Shown one piece after another: positions 27,452 to 35,402 of a DNA stretch of 64,000 bases. A model generated the notes under the pieces. The model was not told where the DNA came from and searched no databases. It worked only from the letters and a program-made list of their open reading frames with translations. Location of the stretch: positions 1,798,001-1,862,000 of the forward strand of contig NZ_CP117877.1 in NCBI RefSeq assembly GCF_028736115.1, in the 5' to 3' direction. Positions within the stretch are counted from its first letter, which is position 1, and every line of letters starts with the position of its first letter. The translations under genes and the position numbers were made by a program. This DNA comes from Mucilaginibacter sp. KACC 22063 (GTDB taxonomy: Bacteria; Bacteroidota; Bacteroidia; Sphingobacteriales; Sphingobacteriaceae).

Positions 27452-27629
27452 TCTAAATTCTGTTTACTGCCGGTTCGCACACGCCCCTTGATCGAACCAG
27501 ATAATGACCGGCCTGTAACTGACTAAAAATTCTAATTGTGTAACTAAACGGGCCTTTTAGGCACCGACAGCCATTTCTATGCTCAAATATTAAAGTAAAA
27601 TTCAACCAATCACCCTAAAACAATTAAAC

Positions 27630-28700
27630 ATGAAACTTAAACTTTTACTGTTATCATTATTTACCAGTGTCGCTTTTTTCTCAAATGCCCAGGACACCAC
27701 TAAAGCGGTAACCAATCCGCCGCTGATTATTTATGGTTCTGTGGATGCCTATTACAAATATGACTTCTCTGGTTACAAAGGACCTGCCGGTTCAAATATC
27801 CCTACCAGTTTTGCAAATGAGCAAAATTCTGTTTCAATAGGCATGATAGATGTCGGATTGAAAAAGAAAGTAGGTAAAGCAGCATTTGTTGGCGAATTAT
27901 CATTTGGGCCAAGAGGGCAGGCACAGTCCATACCAACGGCTGCCGGTACATACGATGAACAGAATAACAGTTTTCATATTCAAAACCTGTATGTATCGTA
28001 TGATCTGACTGATAAGTTTAACATGACCGCAGGTTATATGTCAACTTTTTTAGGGTATGAGGTTATTTCGCCGGCAGGTAACTTCAACTATTCTACCTCT
28101 TATTTATTTACCAACGGGCCATTTCAAAATGCAGGTTTAAAAGCCACTTATGCATTTTCTGACAAGGTAAGTTTAATGGCAGGTATATTTAATGATAAGT
28201 GGAACCTTTATCAATCAGTTAAAAAGGTAAATACGTTTGGTGCACAGCTAATGCTGGTACCCGTTAAAAACTGGACAGCTTATTTAAATTTCTTAGGCGG
28301 GCATGAATCTGGTGTAGAAGTAGATCTGACTACCAATTACCAGATGACCAGTATATTTAAATTAGGGCTAAATGCGGCTACTTATTCTGCACCAAGCGGA
28401 ACAAAAGGTGGTTTTACAGGCGTGGCGCTTTATCCGCAGGTAGCAGCGTCTTCAATAGTTACTTTGGGTTTGAGGGGAGAGTATTTCAAAACTAAAAGCG
28501 GCGATTATCTTACTGTTGGTCCTGCGCCGGGCAGATCTGTATTGGGTTTAACTGCAACCGCCAATGTTAAAGCAGGGCCGCTTACCATTATACCCGAGGT
28601 AAGGTTGGATCATAACAAAGAAAAAGTGTTTATAGCAAGCGATCACTCCATGACACAATCTGCATCACAATTTTTAATAGCTGCTGTATACGCATTCTAA
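27630..28700 (+). CDS. Outer-membrane beta-barrel porin (OmpL/BBP2-like)
   Basis: A 356-residue secreted beta-barrel. The signal peptide (1-20, ending SNAQ) is followed by alternating amphipathic strands, with IYGSVDAYYKYDF opening the barrel, SFHIQNLYVSYDLTDKFNMTAGYMSTFLGYEV in the middle, and an aromatic C-terminus (AAVYAF) typical of outer-membrane barrels. The overall look is that of the OmpL-like / BBP2 porin family found next to ammonium transporters. Position directly after amtB suggests a role in nitrogen-compound permeation; that is an inference from context. It has its own terminator. Confidence 0.85.
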   Translation: MKLKLLLLSLFTSVAFFSNAQDTTKAVTNPPLIIYGSVDAYYKYDFSGYKGPAGSNIPTSFANEQNSVSIGMIDVGLKKKVGKAAFVGELSFGPRGQAQSIPTAAGTYDEQNNSFHIQNLYVSYDLTDKFNMTAGYMSTFLGYEVISPAGNFNYSTSYLFTNGPFQNAGLKATYAFSDKVSLMAGIFNDKWNLYQSVKKVNTFGAQLMLVPVKNWTAYLNFLGGHESGVEVDLTTNYQMTSIFKLGLNAATYSAPSGTKGGFTGVALYPQVAASSIVTLGLRGEYFKTKSGDYLTVGPAPGRSVLGLTATANVKAGPLTIIPEVRLDHNKEKVFIASDHSMTQSASQFLIAAVYAF

Positions 28701-28719
28701 ACTTCATATCTTATTACTT

Positions 28720-28747
28720 AAAGCGCCGGTTACCACGGCGCTTTTCT
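28720..28747 (+). terminator. Intrinsic terminator of the porin gene
   Basis: Perfect stem AAAGCGCCG (28720-28728) / CGGCGCTTT (28736-28744), followed by a T-rich tract. Confidence 0.9.
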
Positions 28748-28809
28748 TTTTTATAATAGCCTTGTATTTAATTTTTTGATGAAATATTTGGAGGGTCGTT
28801 ATTTAAAAT

Positions 28810-28817
28810 TATATTTG
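28810..28817 (+). promoter_or_regulatory. Candidate -7 box for the poly-Cys leader and TonB receptor
   Basis: TATATTTG matches TAnnTTTG exactly. It lies 19 bases before the poly-Cys leader ATG (28837) and abuts the inverted repeat at 28815-28837. Confidence 0.5.
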
Positions 28818-28837
28818 TCTACTATTTCTATAGACAA
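28815..28837. promoter_or_regulatory. Inverted repeat TTGTCTA-N9-TAGACAA, candidate operator
   Basis: Perfect 7-bp arms (28815-28821 and 28831-28837) surround CTATTTCTA. The repeat spans the expected transcription start of the TonB receptor unit. Its CTACTATTTCT core recurs upstream of the sulfate assimilation operon (39947-39957, minus strand), and a TACTATATAGAC variant lies upstream of rrf2. Confidence 0.5.
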
Positions 28838-28905
28838 TGTATAATATAGCGTCTCAATCATTTGCTACTTGCTGCATATTACGCTCATGCTGTTGTTGCT
28901 GTTGA
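28837..28905 (+). CDS. Poly-cysteine leader peptide upstream of the TonB receptor
   Basis: A 22-codon ORF, ATG 28837 to TGA 28903-28905. It encodes MYNIASQSFA, then T-C-C-I-L-R-S, then five consecutive Cys (TGC TGT TGT TGC TGT) and stop: 7 Cys in 22 residues. The ATG follows a TATATTTG box by 19 bases and precedes the receptor ATG (28961) by 55 bases in another frame. Cys is one of the rarest residues, so the run is unlikely by chance, and a second poly-Cys leader precedes the sulfate operon. It probably senses Cys-tRNA supply. No intrinsic terminator was found between this ORF and the receptor, so the mechanism (Rho-dependent attenuation or translational coupling) is open. Confidence 0.7.
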   Translation: MYNIASQSFATCCILRSCCCCC

Positions 28906-28960
28906 ACCCCATTCGTCAGTAACTAATAAAAAAATCAATCACAACTTTCTTAAACTTTTC

Positions 28961-31918
28961 ATGAAAACTTTTACCCGAACGAAACTCTTAGGGCTATTTA
29001 TGCTTTTACTGCCTGCCATAACATTTGCACAGCTTAACGGAAGCTATGTATTATCGGGCAAGGTGAACGACGATAATGGCAAGCCTTTGCCAGGTGTCAC
29101 CGTAAAAATCAAGAACAGCAATATTGCAACTACCAGTAACCAGGATGGCAAATTCACCATCACTACTAACTTGAAATTTCCGTATACATTGGTTTTTAGT
29201 TATGTGGGTTTCCAGCCACAAGAATTTGAGGTAAAAAATTCACAGACTAACGAACTTAACATTAAGCTGCTTACCCAAACTATTTTAGCTAATGAGGTGG
29301 TTGTAACTGCATCGCGACGGGAAGAGAAACTGCTTAAATCTCCGGTAGCCATTGAAAAACTTACCATAACTGCATTAAAGCAGTCGCCCGGCGCCAGTTT
29401 CTATGATGCGCTGGAAAATGTTAAAGGCGTACAAATGACCACCACCAGTATTACTTTAAAGGTTCCTAACACGCGTGGTTTTAACAGCCCTAATAACTTT
29501 AGGTTCATGCAGTTGGTTGACGGGGTTGATATGCAGTCGGCAACTTTAGGCGTTCCACTTGGTAATGCCATTGGGCCAACAGAGCTTGATATAGCCAGTG
29601 TGGAATTAACCCCCGGTGCTGCTTCGGCCTTATATGGTACCAATGCGATTAACGGATTATCGAACCTGTTTACTAAAGATCCCTTTACCTATCAGGGATT
29701 AAGCTTTTATCAAAGGGTAGGGGTTAACCATGTGGGCAATGATCCGCTTGGTGCAAGTGTGCTCACCGAAGATGCCGTTAGGTATGCCAAAGCATTCAAT
29801 AATAAGTTTGCGTTTAAAGTGAACTTTAGTTATATGCAGGGTAAAGACTGGCAGTCGAACACTATCAAAGATCAAAACCCCGGCAACCTGTTAACGGCTA
29901 ACCCGGCTTATCCTGAACTGACAGGCGCTAACAATGCGGCTTACGACGGTTGGAATAAATATGGAGATGATGCCTTGGCGGGTAGTAATACGGTATCTAT
30001 AAAAGGTGTTACCGTAAATGGTGTTGCAAGGCCTAATCTTACAGTGGCGCGTACGGGCTATAACGAGGTTGACCTTGTCGATCCACAGGTATCAAACATT
30101 AAGGCTGATGCTACTTTGGCTTATAAGTTTACTCCTAATCTGCAATTGTCATACACCTATCGCTACGGAAGTTTGGATGGAGTATTTCAGCGCGGCAATA
30201 AAATCGCTTTGAATGGCGCCAGTGTACAGAACCATAAGATAGAATTGAAAGGAAGCGACTTTTTGGTACGGGCTTACGAGTCGATTGAAAATACAGGCAA
30301 CTCCTATAACGTAAAACCTTTGGCCGATAACCTTGATCTTAACCATGCCAGTAACTCGGTATGGGGTGCTACATTTAAAAATGCACTTACGCAGTATGGC
30401 ACTACGCATGGTGGTAGCTTAACCTCGGCAAATCTGGCTGCGGCTGTAGCTTACGCACGTGCTGCTGCTGATGCAGGTAGGGTAGTACCCGGCACGCCGG
30501 AGTTTGATGCATTGAAGAAGACCATTATCGGTACTAATAACTGGGATATAAAATCTGCACAGATACCTGATGCCCCGGCAACAGGAGGTGCGGCCTTGTG
30601 GCAGAAAAGCCATTTCTACAATGCAGAGGCGCAGTGGGATTTAACCAGTAAGGTGAAATTCATTGATCTGCTGATAGGTGGCGATGTCCGGGTTTACCAG
30701 ATCATACCAGACGGAAATAACTTTGTTGATTTTAGCCGACCGATTGCTGACCGTAACAAGCCTGAAGCTGATGGTAGTTTTGGTGATGATGTTTACTATA
30801 AAAAATACGGAGCTTTTACGCAGGTAACCAAAACCTTCTTTCAGGAACGCTTAAAATTGTTTGCCTCTATCAGGTGGGACTATAACCCTTACTTCGATCC
30901 TAAATTTACACCTCGTATTGCTGCAGTTTATAGCGCTAACGAAAATCATAATTTCAGATTCACCTTTCAGAATGGATACCGCTTTCCATCATTGTTTGAA
31001 GCATTATCTTATGTAAATAATGGCCGCGTTAAGCGTGTAGGCAGTTTGCCATTTATAAATGATGGCTTGGGTTATCTGGATAATAGCTATACCCAAGCTT
31101 CGGTGGCGGCATTTAACGCAGCTGTAAAGGCGGCTCCGGGCACTGCCAGTGGTACTGATGCTACAGCGCTTGCCAACCGTAATATTCTACAGGTGGCAGA
31201 TCTGCCAAAAGCTCGCCCTGAGAAAATTACATCATTTGAGGTAGGCTATAAAGGCATTTTTGCAGATAGCAAAGTGTTTGTTGATGTTGATGCTTACGCC
31301 AACAGGTACAATGGATTTTTAGGGCAGATACAGGTTTATGTTCCTAATGGTACTACTGTGGGGACAGATGCGGCTGTATTGGCTATGCTGGATATTAACC
31401 GCGACCCGACAACTGCCACTGCAACTAATGCTGCCAGCCAGGGGCAAAGCCGTTACCGCGTTTATACCAATGCTAAAAACATTTATAACAATTATGGATC
31501 ATCTGCGGCAGTTACCTACAATTTTTATAGAAGGTATACGGTATCCGGCAATGTTAGTTTTAACAAACTACAGGAGCAGAAAACCACAGATATTTTCCTG
31601 ACAGGCTTCAATACGCCTGAATGGTCGGGTAATTTGTCATTCGGCAACCGTGAGGTGGTTAAAAACGTCGGCTTCAACATTGTGTATAAATGGCAGCAAT
31701 CTTACTTGTGGGAAAGCCCGCTGGTAACCGGGACGGTTCCTGCCATTAACACGGTTGATGCGCAGGTGAGTTTGCGTATACCAAAATACTATGCAACGCT
31801 AAAGGTTGGCGGCACAGATCTGTTTAACAAAAGATATATCCAATACGCCGGCGGACCAACTATTGGGGCTTTGTACTATGCTTCAGTTACGCTGGACGGC
31901 TTGCTGAGCGGTAAGTAG
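28961..31918 (+). CDS. TonB-dependent receptor, probably sulfur-regulated
   Basis: A 985-residue outer-membrane receptor. It has a signal peptide (1-24, ending TFAQ), a carboxypeptidase-regulatory-like beta-sandwich (about 29-115; GKVNDDNGKPLPGVTVKI), a plug domain (EVVVTASRREEKLLKSPVAIEKL, FYDALENVKGVQ, ELTPGAASALYGTNAINGLSN) and a barrel. No SusD partner is present, so it is not a glycan (Sus) system. The longest frame begins at TTG 28862, but the ATG at 28961 directly precedes the signal peptide. The poly-Cys leader upstream and the convergent sulfate operon suggest that it takes up an organosulfur compound. The substrate is inferred. Confidence 0.9.
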   Translation: MKTFTRTKLLGLFMLLLPAITFAQLNGSYVLSGKVNDDNGKPLPGVTVKIKNSNIATTSNQDGKFTITTNLKFPYTLVFSYVGFQPQEFEVKNSQTNELNIKLLTQTILANEVVVTASRREEKLLKSPVAIEKLTITALKQSPGASFYDALENVKGVQMTTTSITLKVPNTRGFNSPNNFRFMQLVDGVDMQSATLGVPLGNAIGPTELDIASVELTPGAASALYGTNAINGLSNLFTKDPFTYQGLSFYQRVGVNHVGNDPLGASVLTEDAVRYAKAFNNKFAFKVNFSYMQGKDWQSNTIKDQNPGNLLTANPAYPELTGANNAAYDGWNKYGDDALAGSNTVSIKGVTVNGVARPNLTVARTGYNEVDLVDPQVSNIKADATLAYKFTPNLQLSYTYRYGSLDGVFQRGNKIALNGASVQNHKIELKGSDFLVRAYESIENTGNSYNVKPLADNLDLNHASNSVWGATFKNALTQYGTTHGGSLTSANLAAAVAYARAAADAGRVVPGTPEFDALKKTIIGTNNWDIKSAQIPDAPATGGAALWQKSHFYNAEAQWDLTSKVKFIDLLIGGDVRVYQIIPDGNNFVDFSRPIADRNKPEADGSFGDDVYYKKYGAFTQVTKTFFQERLKLFASIRWDYNPYFDPKFTPRIAAVYSANENHNFRFTFQNGYRFPSLFEALSYVNNGRVKRVGSLPFINDGLGYLDNSYTQASVAAFNAAVKAAPGTASGTDATALANRNILQVADLPKARPEKITSFEVGYKGIFADSKVFVDVDAYANRYNGFLGQIQVYVPNGTTVGTDAAVLAMLDINRDPTTATATNAASQGQSRYRVYTNAKNIYNNYGSSAAVTYNFYRRYTVSGNVSFNKLQEQKTTDIFLTGFNTPEWSGNLSFGNREVVKNVGFNIVYKWQQSYLWESPLVTGTVPAINTVDAQVSLRIPKYYATLKVGGTDLFNKRYIQYAGGPTIGALYYASVTLDGLLSGK

Positions 31919-31933
31919 TTTATAATACAATAA

Positions 31934-31976
31934 GCGTCATTGCGATACGCCGGATGGCGGCGAAGCAATCCCCGAT
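31934..31976 (+). repeat. Half-copy of the GTCATTGCGA repeat
   Basis: GCGTCATTGCGA at the left and GAAGCAATCCCCGAT at the right match the left arm of the repeats at 1308 and 55012. A short CGCC/GGCG hairpin lies between. The opposite arm is missing. Confidence 0.7.
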
Positions 31977-32042
31977 ATGCCGTTGATGATGCATTAAAGA
32001 TATTTCTCATGATTTGGGAAAATTAGGGTTGTTCATGTTGGG

Positions 32043-32070
32043 AAGCCTCTGCGTAAGCAGGGGCTTTATT
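32043..32070 (+). terminator. Probable intrinsic terminator downstream of the TonB receptor
   Basis: Ten-pair stem AAGCCTCTGC / GCAGGGGCTT (one G-U pair) with a four-base loop and a following T-rich tract, 124 bases after the receptor stop. Confidence 0.75.
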
Positions 32071-32146
32071 GTTTAGTAAAGATTTAATTACGCATATGCA
32101 GTCTTAATAGCTTTTTTTTACATTGCTTATCTAAACTAAACCAATT

Positions 32147-32482
32147 ATGAAAAAACTACTTTTTTTATTGATGTTTCTGCCTGCCTTTGCCATAGCGCAA
32201 AAAGAAAATCCAGGGACCAATAACAGGTTTAAATATTGCATGCTGATAGAAACTGGTAAGGTGTTTGGTAAAGGAGTAAACGTTTATGTAGATTATGGTG
32301 ATACAACCGTACGGAGCGGCAATCCTAAAGATGCACTGGGTAAGAAAATTAAGTTTGACACGATATTATCTGCACTTAACTATATGGGTGACCAAGGTTG
32401 GGATTTGGTAAACTCTTTTATTATAAGAAACCCTAATAATGTTGGTTATGAAGGCCACTATTTAATGAAAAGGAAATTATAG
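32147..32482 (+). CDS. Small secreted DUF4177-like protein
   Basis: A 111-residue protein with a signal peptide (1-18, ending AIAQ). The mature part has the wording of the DUF4177 fold: a strand with YCMLIETGK, a helix ending LNYMGDQGWDLVNSFII and a final strand HYLMKRKL, where the GWDLV and KR positions are characteristic. Assignment is by motif only and the function is unknown. It shares orientation with the TonB receptor 228 bp upstream but has its own leader. It is convergent with cysN across a strong terminator. Confidence 0.7.
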   Translation: MKKLLFLLMFLPAFAIAQKENPGTNNRFKYCMLIETGKVFGKGVNVYVDYGDTTVRSGNPKDALGKKIKFDTILSALNYMGDQGWDLVNSFIIRNPNNVGYEGHYLMKRKL

Positions 32483-32485
32483 AAA

Positions 32486-32518
32486 TTTAAAAGCCATCCT
32501 GAAGGGATGGCTTTTAAA
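32486..32518. terminator. Bidirectional terminator between the DUF4177-like gene and cysN
   Basis: Perfect 14-bp stem (TTTAAAAGCCATCC / GGATGGCTTTTAAA) closes both the secreted protein gene and the six-gene sulfate assimilation operon. Confidence 0.92.
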
Positions 32519-32533
32519 GAATTATCTAAATGC

Positions 32534-33784
32534 TTAATCGGCGTTAGCACGAAACATTAAAGCACCAACAGTTACATTGGTGCGGCTATCGATGATAATA
32601 GCACCTCCAGTATTTTTGTTGTTCTGGTACAGGTCAAAAACCAATGGCTCGGCAGATTTAACTACTACGCGGCCAATATCGTTCAGTTTAAACTCTTCAC
32701 TGTATTCTTTTTCAAGTGTGTTAATATCCACCTTATATAGCACTTCCTGAATTTTGCAGCGGGTAAGTTTACTGTTATGCTGAATAAAATAGGTTTGCGA
32801 AATATCCAGCGGACGGGTATCCATCCAGCAAAGGTCAGCTTCTATTAATTGCGATACCTGTGGCTTAAAAGCACTGCTTACCAAAATATCGCCCCGGCTG
32901 ATGTCAATGTCGTCTTTAAGCAAGACGGTTACCGATTTACCTGCCGATGCCTCGTTGTATTGCTGGTCAAGCAATTCGATTTGCTCAACGGTTGAAGTAA
33001 ATCCCGAAGGCAGCACAGTTACATGATCATTTACTTTTAATGAGCCGCTTAACACACGGCCTGCATAACCGCGGTAATCGTGCAATTCATCGGTTTGCGG
33101 GCGTACTACCCATTGCACCGGGAAGTAGGCGTGGCTGCCGCTGTTATCTATAGTTATCTCAACAGTTTCCAGGTGTTCTAATAGGCTTTTGCCAGTATAC
33201 CATTGCATGTTAGCCGAACGGTTAACCACATTGTCGCCCTTTAAGGCGCTGACAGGTATAAACGTTACCTGTTTCAGGTCTACTTTGGCTGCTAACTTTC
33301 TGTAATCGTTTACAATGCTGTTAAAGGTATCTTCAGCGTAATCGAGCATATCCATTTTGTTAACGGCTACAACAACGTTAGGTATACCTAATAGTGATAC
33401 CAGAAACGAATGCCTTACCGTTTGCTCTACTACGCCTTTACGCGCATCAATAAGAATAATTGCCAAATCTGAATTTGATGCACCGGTAACCATGTTACGG
33501 GTATACTGGATATGGCCCGGCGCGTCGGCAATAATAAATTTTCGCTTGTCGGTTTGAAAGTACTTGTAGGCAACATCTATGGTAATACCCTGCTCACGCT
33601 CAGCTTTAAGGCCGTCGGTTAATATGGCAAGATCAATACTGCCATCGTCGTTTTTACGGTTAGAGCTATGCAAAGCCTCTAACTGGTCGGCTAAAATCGC
33701 ATCGGTATCATATAGCAGGCGGCCTATCAATGTACTTTTGCCATCGTCGACACTACCTGCGGTTATAAATTTTAAGATTTCCAT
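32534..33784 (-). CDS. cysN: Sulfate adenylyltransferase large subunit (GTPase)
   Basis: The GTP-hydrolysing subunit of ATP sulfurylase. With CysD it makes adenosine 5'-phosphosulfate (APS). The 416-residue EF-Tu-like protein has the P-loop GSVDDGKSTLIGRLL (about 11-25), DAPGHIQYTRNM (switch II) and NKMD (base-specificity) motifs, followed by two beta-barrel domains. There is no fused CysC kinase domain. Its ATG overlaps the cysD stop by one base (TAATG), which indicates translational coupling. It is the last gene of the operon and ends at a strong terminator. Confidence 0.97.
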   Translation of the reverse strand: MEILKFITAGSVDDGKSTLIGRLLYDTDAILADQLEALHSSNRKNDDGSIDLAILTDGLKAEREQGITIDVAYKYFQTDKRKFIIADAPGHIQYTRNMVTGASNSDLAIILIDARKGVVEQTVRHSFLVSLLGIPNVVVAVNKMDMLDYAEDTFNSIVNDYRKLAAKVDLKQVTFIPVSALKGDNVVNRSANMQWYTGKSLLEHLETVEITIDNSGSHAYFPVQWVVRPQTDELHDYRGYAGRVLSGSLKVNDHVTVLPSGFTSTVEQIELLDQQYNEASAGKSVTVLLKDDIDISRGDILVSSAFKPQVSQLIEADLCWMDTRPLDISQTYFIQHNSKLTRCKIQEVLYKVDINTLEKEYSEEFKLNDIGRVVVKSAEPLVFDLYQNNKNTGGAIIIDSRTNVTVGALMFRANAD

Positions 33785-34689
33785 TAAAAATAGCCTCCTT
33801 TCTTACGGTCTTCCATTGCGGCTTCAGATACTTTATCGTCCATGCGTGCGCCACGTTCGCTGATCTTTGATTCGCTGATCTCATTGATGATATCGTCAAT
33901 CTCGAAAGCATAAGATTCAACAGCTGCAGTACAGGTCATGTCGCCAACAGTGCGGAAGCGCACATTGCGGCGTTCCACAACATCCTGATCATCCATATTT
34001 AAAAATGGTGAAGCCGCCATCAACTGGCCGTTACGGGTTATACAATCACGCTGATGAGCAAAATAAATAGATGGCAACGGGATATTTTCCCGACGGATAT
34101 AGTTCCACACGTCAAGTTCGGTCCAGTTGCTGATCGGAAAAACGCGTACGTTCTCGCCTTTATGAATTTTGCCATTGAAAATGCTCCAAAGTTCCGGGCG
34201 CTGGCGTTTCGGATCCCATTGCCCAAACTCGTCACGGACTGAAAAGATACGCTCTTTGGCACGTGCTTTTTCTTCGTCGCGACGGGCACCACCAATACAG
34301 GCATCAAACTGGTATTTAGCAATCGTATTTAATAAGGTAACGGTTTGCAAAGCGTTGCGACTGGCATTTTTCCCGGTTTGCTCTACCACATTTCCTTTGT
34401 CAATATCGTCTTGCACGTGGCCGATGATCAGCTTTTCGCCTAAACGCTCAATCATGGCATCGCGGTATTTAATGGTTTCGGCAAAGTTATGGCCGGTATC
34501 AATATGTACCAGCGGAAACGGAAATTTACCGGGACGGAAAGCTTTTTCGGCCAGCCGTACCAGAGTGATAGAATCTTTACCACCTGAAAACAGCAAAGCA
34601 GGCTTTTCAAATTGTCCTGCCACTTCACGCAGAATATAAATTGCTTCTGCCTCAAGTTCGTCCAGGTAATCCAGGTTGTACTTACTCAT
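33784..34689 (-). CDS. cysD: Sulfate adenylyltransferase small subunit
   Basis: The catalytic subunit of ATP sulfurylase, of the PP-loop ATP-pyrophosphatase fold. The 301 residues contain LLFSGGKDSITLVRLAEKAF (PP-loop, about 33-52), HIDTGHNFAETIKYRD, GGARRDEEKARAKERIFS and the C-terminal ERGARMDDKVSEAAMEDRKKGGYF ending that is conserved in the family. It lies five bases after cysH and overlaps cysN by one base, fifth of six genes in the operon. Confidence 0.97.
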   Translation of the reverse strand: MSKYNLDYLDELEAEAIYILREVAGQFEKPALLFSGGKDSITLVRLAEKAFRPGKFPFPLVHIDTGHNFAETIKYRDAMIERLGEKLIIGHVQDDIDKGNVVEQTGKNASRNALQTVTLLNTIAKYQFDACIGGARRDEEKARAKERIFSVRDEFGQWDPKRQRPELWSIFNGKIHKGENVRVFPISNWTELDVWNYIRRENIPLPSIYFAHQRDCITRNGQLMAASPFLNMDDQDVVERRNVRFRTVGDMTCTAAVESYAFEIDDIINEISESKISERGARMDDKVSEAAMEDRKKGGYF

Positions 34690-34694
34690 CTCTA

Positions 34695-35402
34695 TTAATT
34701 ATTTGTAACATGTAAACCACACTCTTTTTTCGATTGGTCTTCCCACCACCAGCGGCCTGCACGAAAATCTTCGCCGGGCTGAACAGCGCGGGTACATGGC
34801 GCACAGCCAATGCTTGGGAAACCACGGTCGTGAAGTGGATTGTACGGTATGTTATTTACGTTTATGTATGTTTTCACTTCTTCTAATGTCCAGCTATAAA
34901 TCGGGTGGAACTTAACCATCTGGTTACTTTCGTCCCATTCAACAGGTTCCATAAATTGGCGGTTAGGCGATTGCTCGGCCCTTATGCCTGTTATCCAGCA
35001 TTTATTGCCGGCAAGCGCACGGCTTAAAGGCTCAATCTTGCGGATGTTGCAGCATTCTTTACGGTTTTCAACTGATTCATAAAACGAGTTAGGCCCTTTG
35101 GTATTCACCATAGCCTCAAGTGTCTCATGCTGCGGATAGTAAGCATGAATAGGCTTGCCATACATTTCTAAAGTACGGTTCCAGGTATAGTAGGTTTCCG
35201 GAAATAGCCTGCCGGTTTCCAGCGTAAATACTTTGATGGGTAGGTCATTATTGAAGATCATGTGGCTGATCACCTGATCTTCCCATCCAAAGCTGGTAGA
35301 AAATATAACCTCACCCGGAAATAAATCAGCAAGTTTCCGTAAGGCTTTAACTGGTGAATGCCCTTCGGTAATGTGCTTTATATGTTTTACTACTTCGCTC
35401 AT
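34695..35402 (-). CDS. cysH: Adenylyl-sulfate (APS) reductase type of CysH
   Basis: Reduces activated sulfate to sulfite using thioredoxin or glutathione electrons. The 235-residue protein has two iron-sulfur Cys pairs, ECCNIRK (Cys117-118) and CAPC (Cys200, Cys203), besides the catalytic ECGLH near the C-terminus (Cys228). The two pairs are the mark of [4Fe-4S] reductases that act on APS rather than PAPS. No cysC (APS kinase) is in the operon, which fits direct APS reduction. It begins one base after the upstream fusion gene's stop. Confidence 0.93.
   Translation of the reverse strand: MSEVVKHIKHITEGHSPVKALRKLADLFPGEVIFSTSFGWEDQVISHMIFNNDLPIKVFTLETGRLFPETYYTWNRTLEMYGKPIHAYYPQHETLEAMVNTKGPNSFYESVENRKECCNIRKIEPLSRALAGNKCWITGIRAEQSPNRQFMEPVEWDESNQMVKFHPIYSWTLEEVKTYINVNNIPYNPLHDRGFPSIGCAPCTRAVQPGEDFRAGRWWWEDQSKKECGLHVTNN

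Noticed and set aside
27469..27512. Overlapping GGTTCG/CGAACC and GCCGGT/ACCGGC dyads in the porin leader, one resembling a tRNA T-arm
   Set aside because: No cloverleaf can be completed on either strand and no riboswitch consensus fits. It may be a simple hairpin or a remnant.
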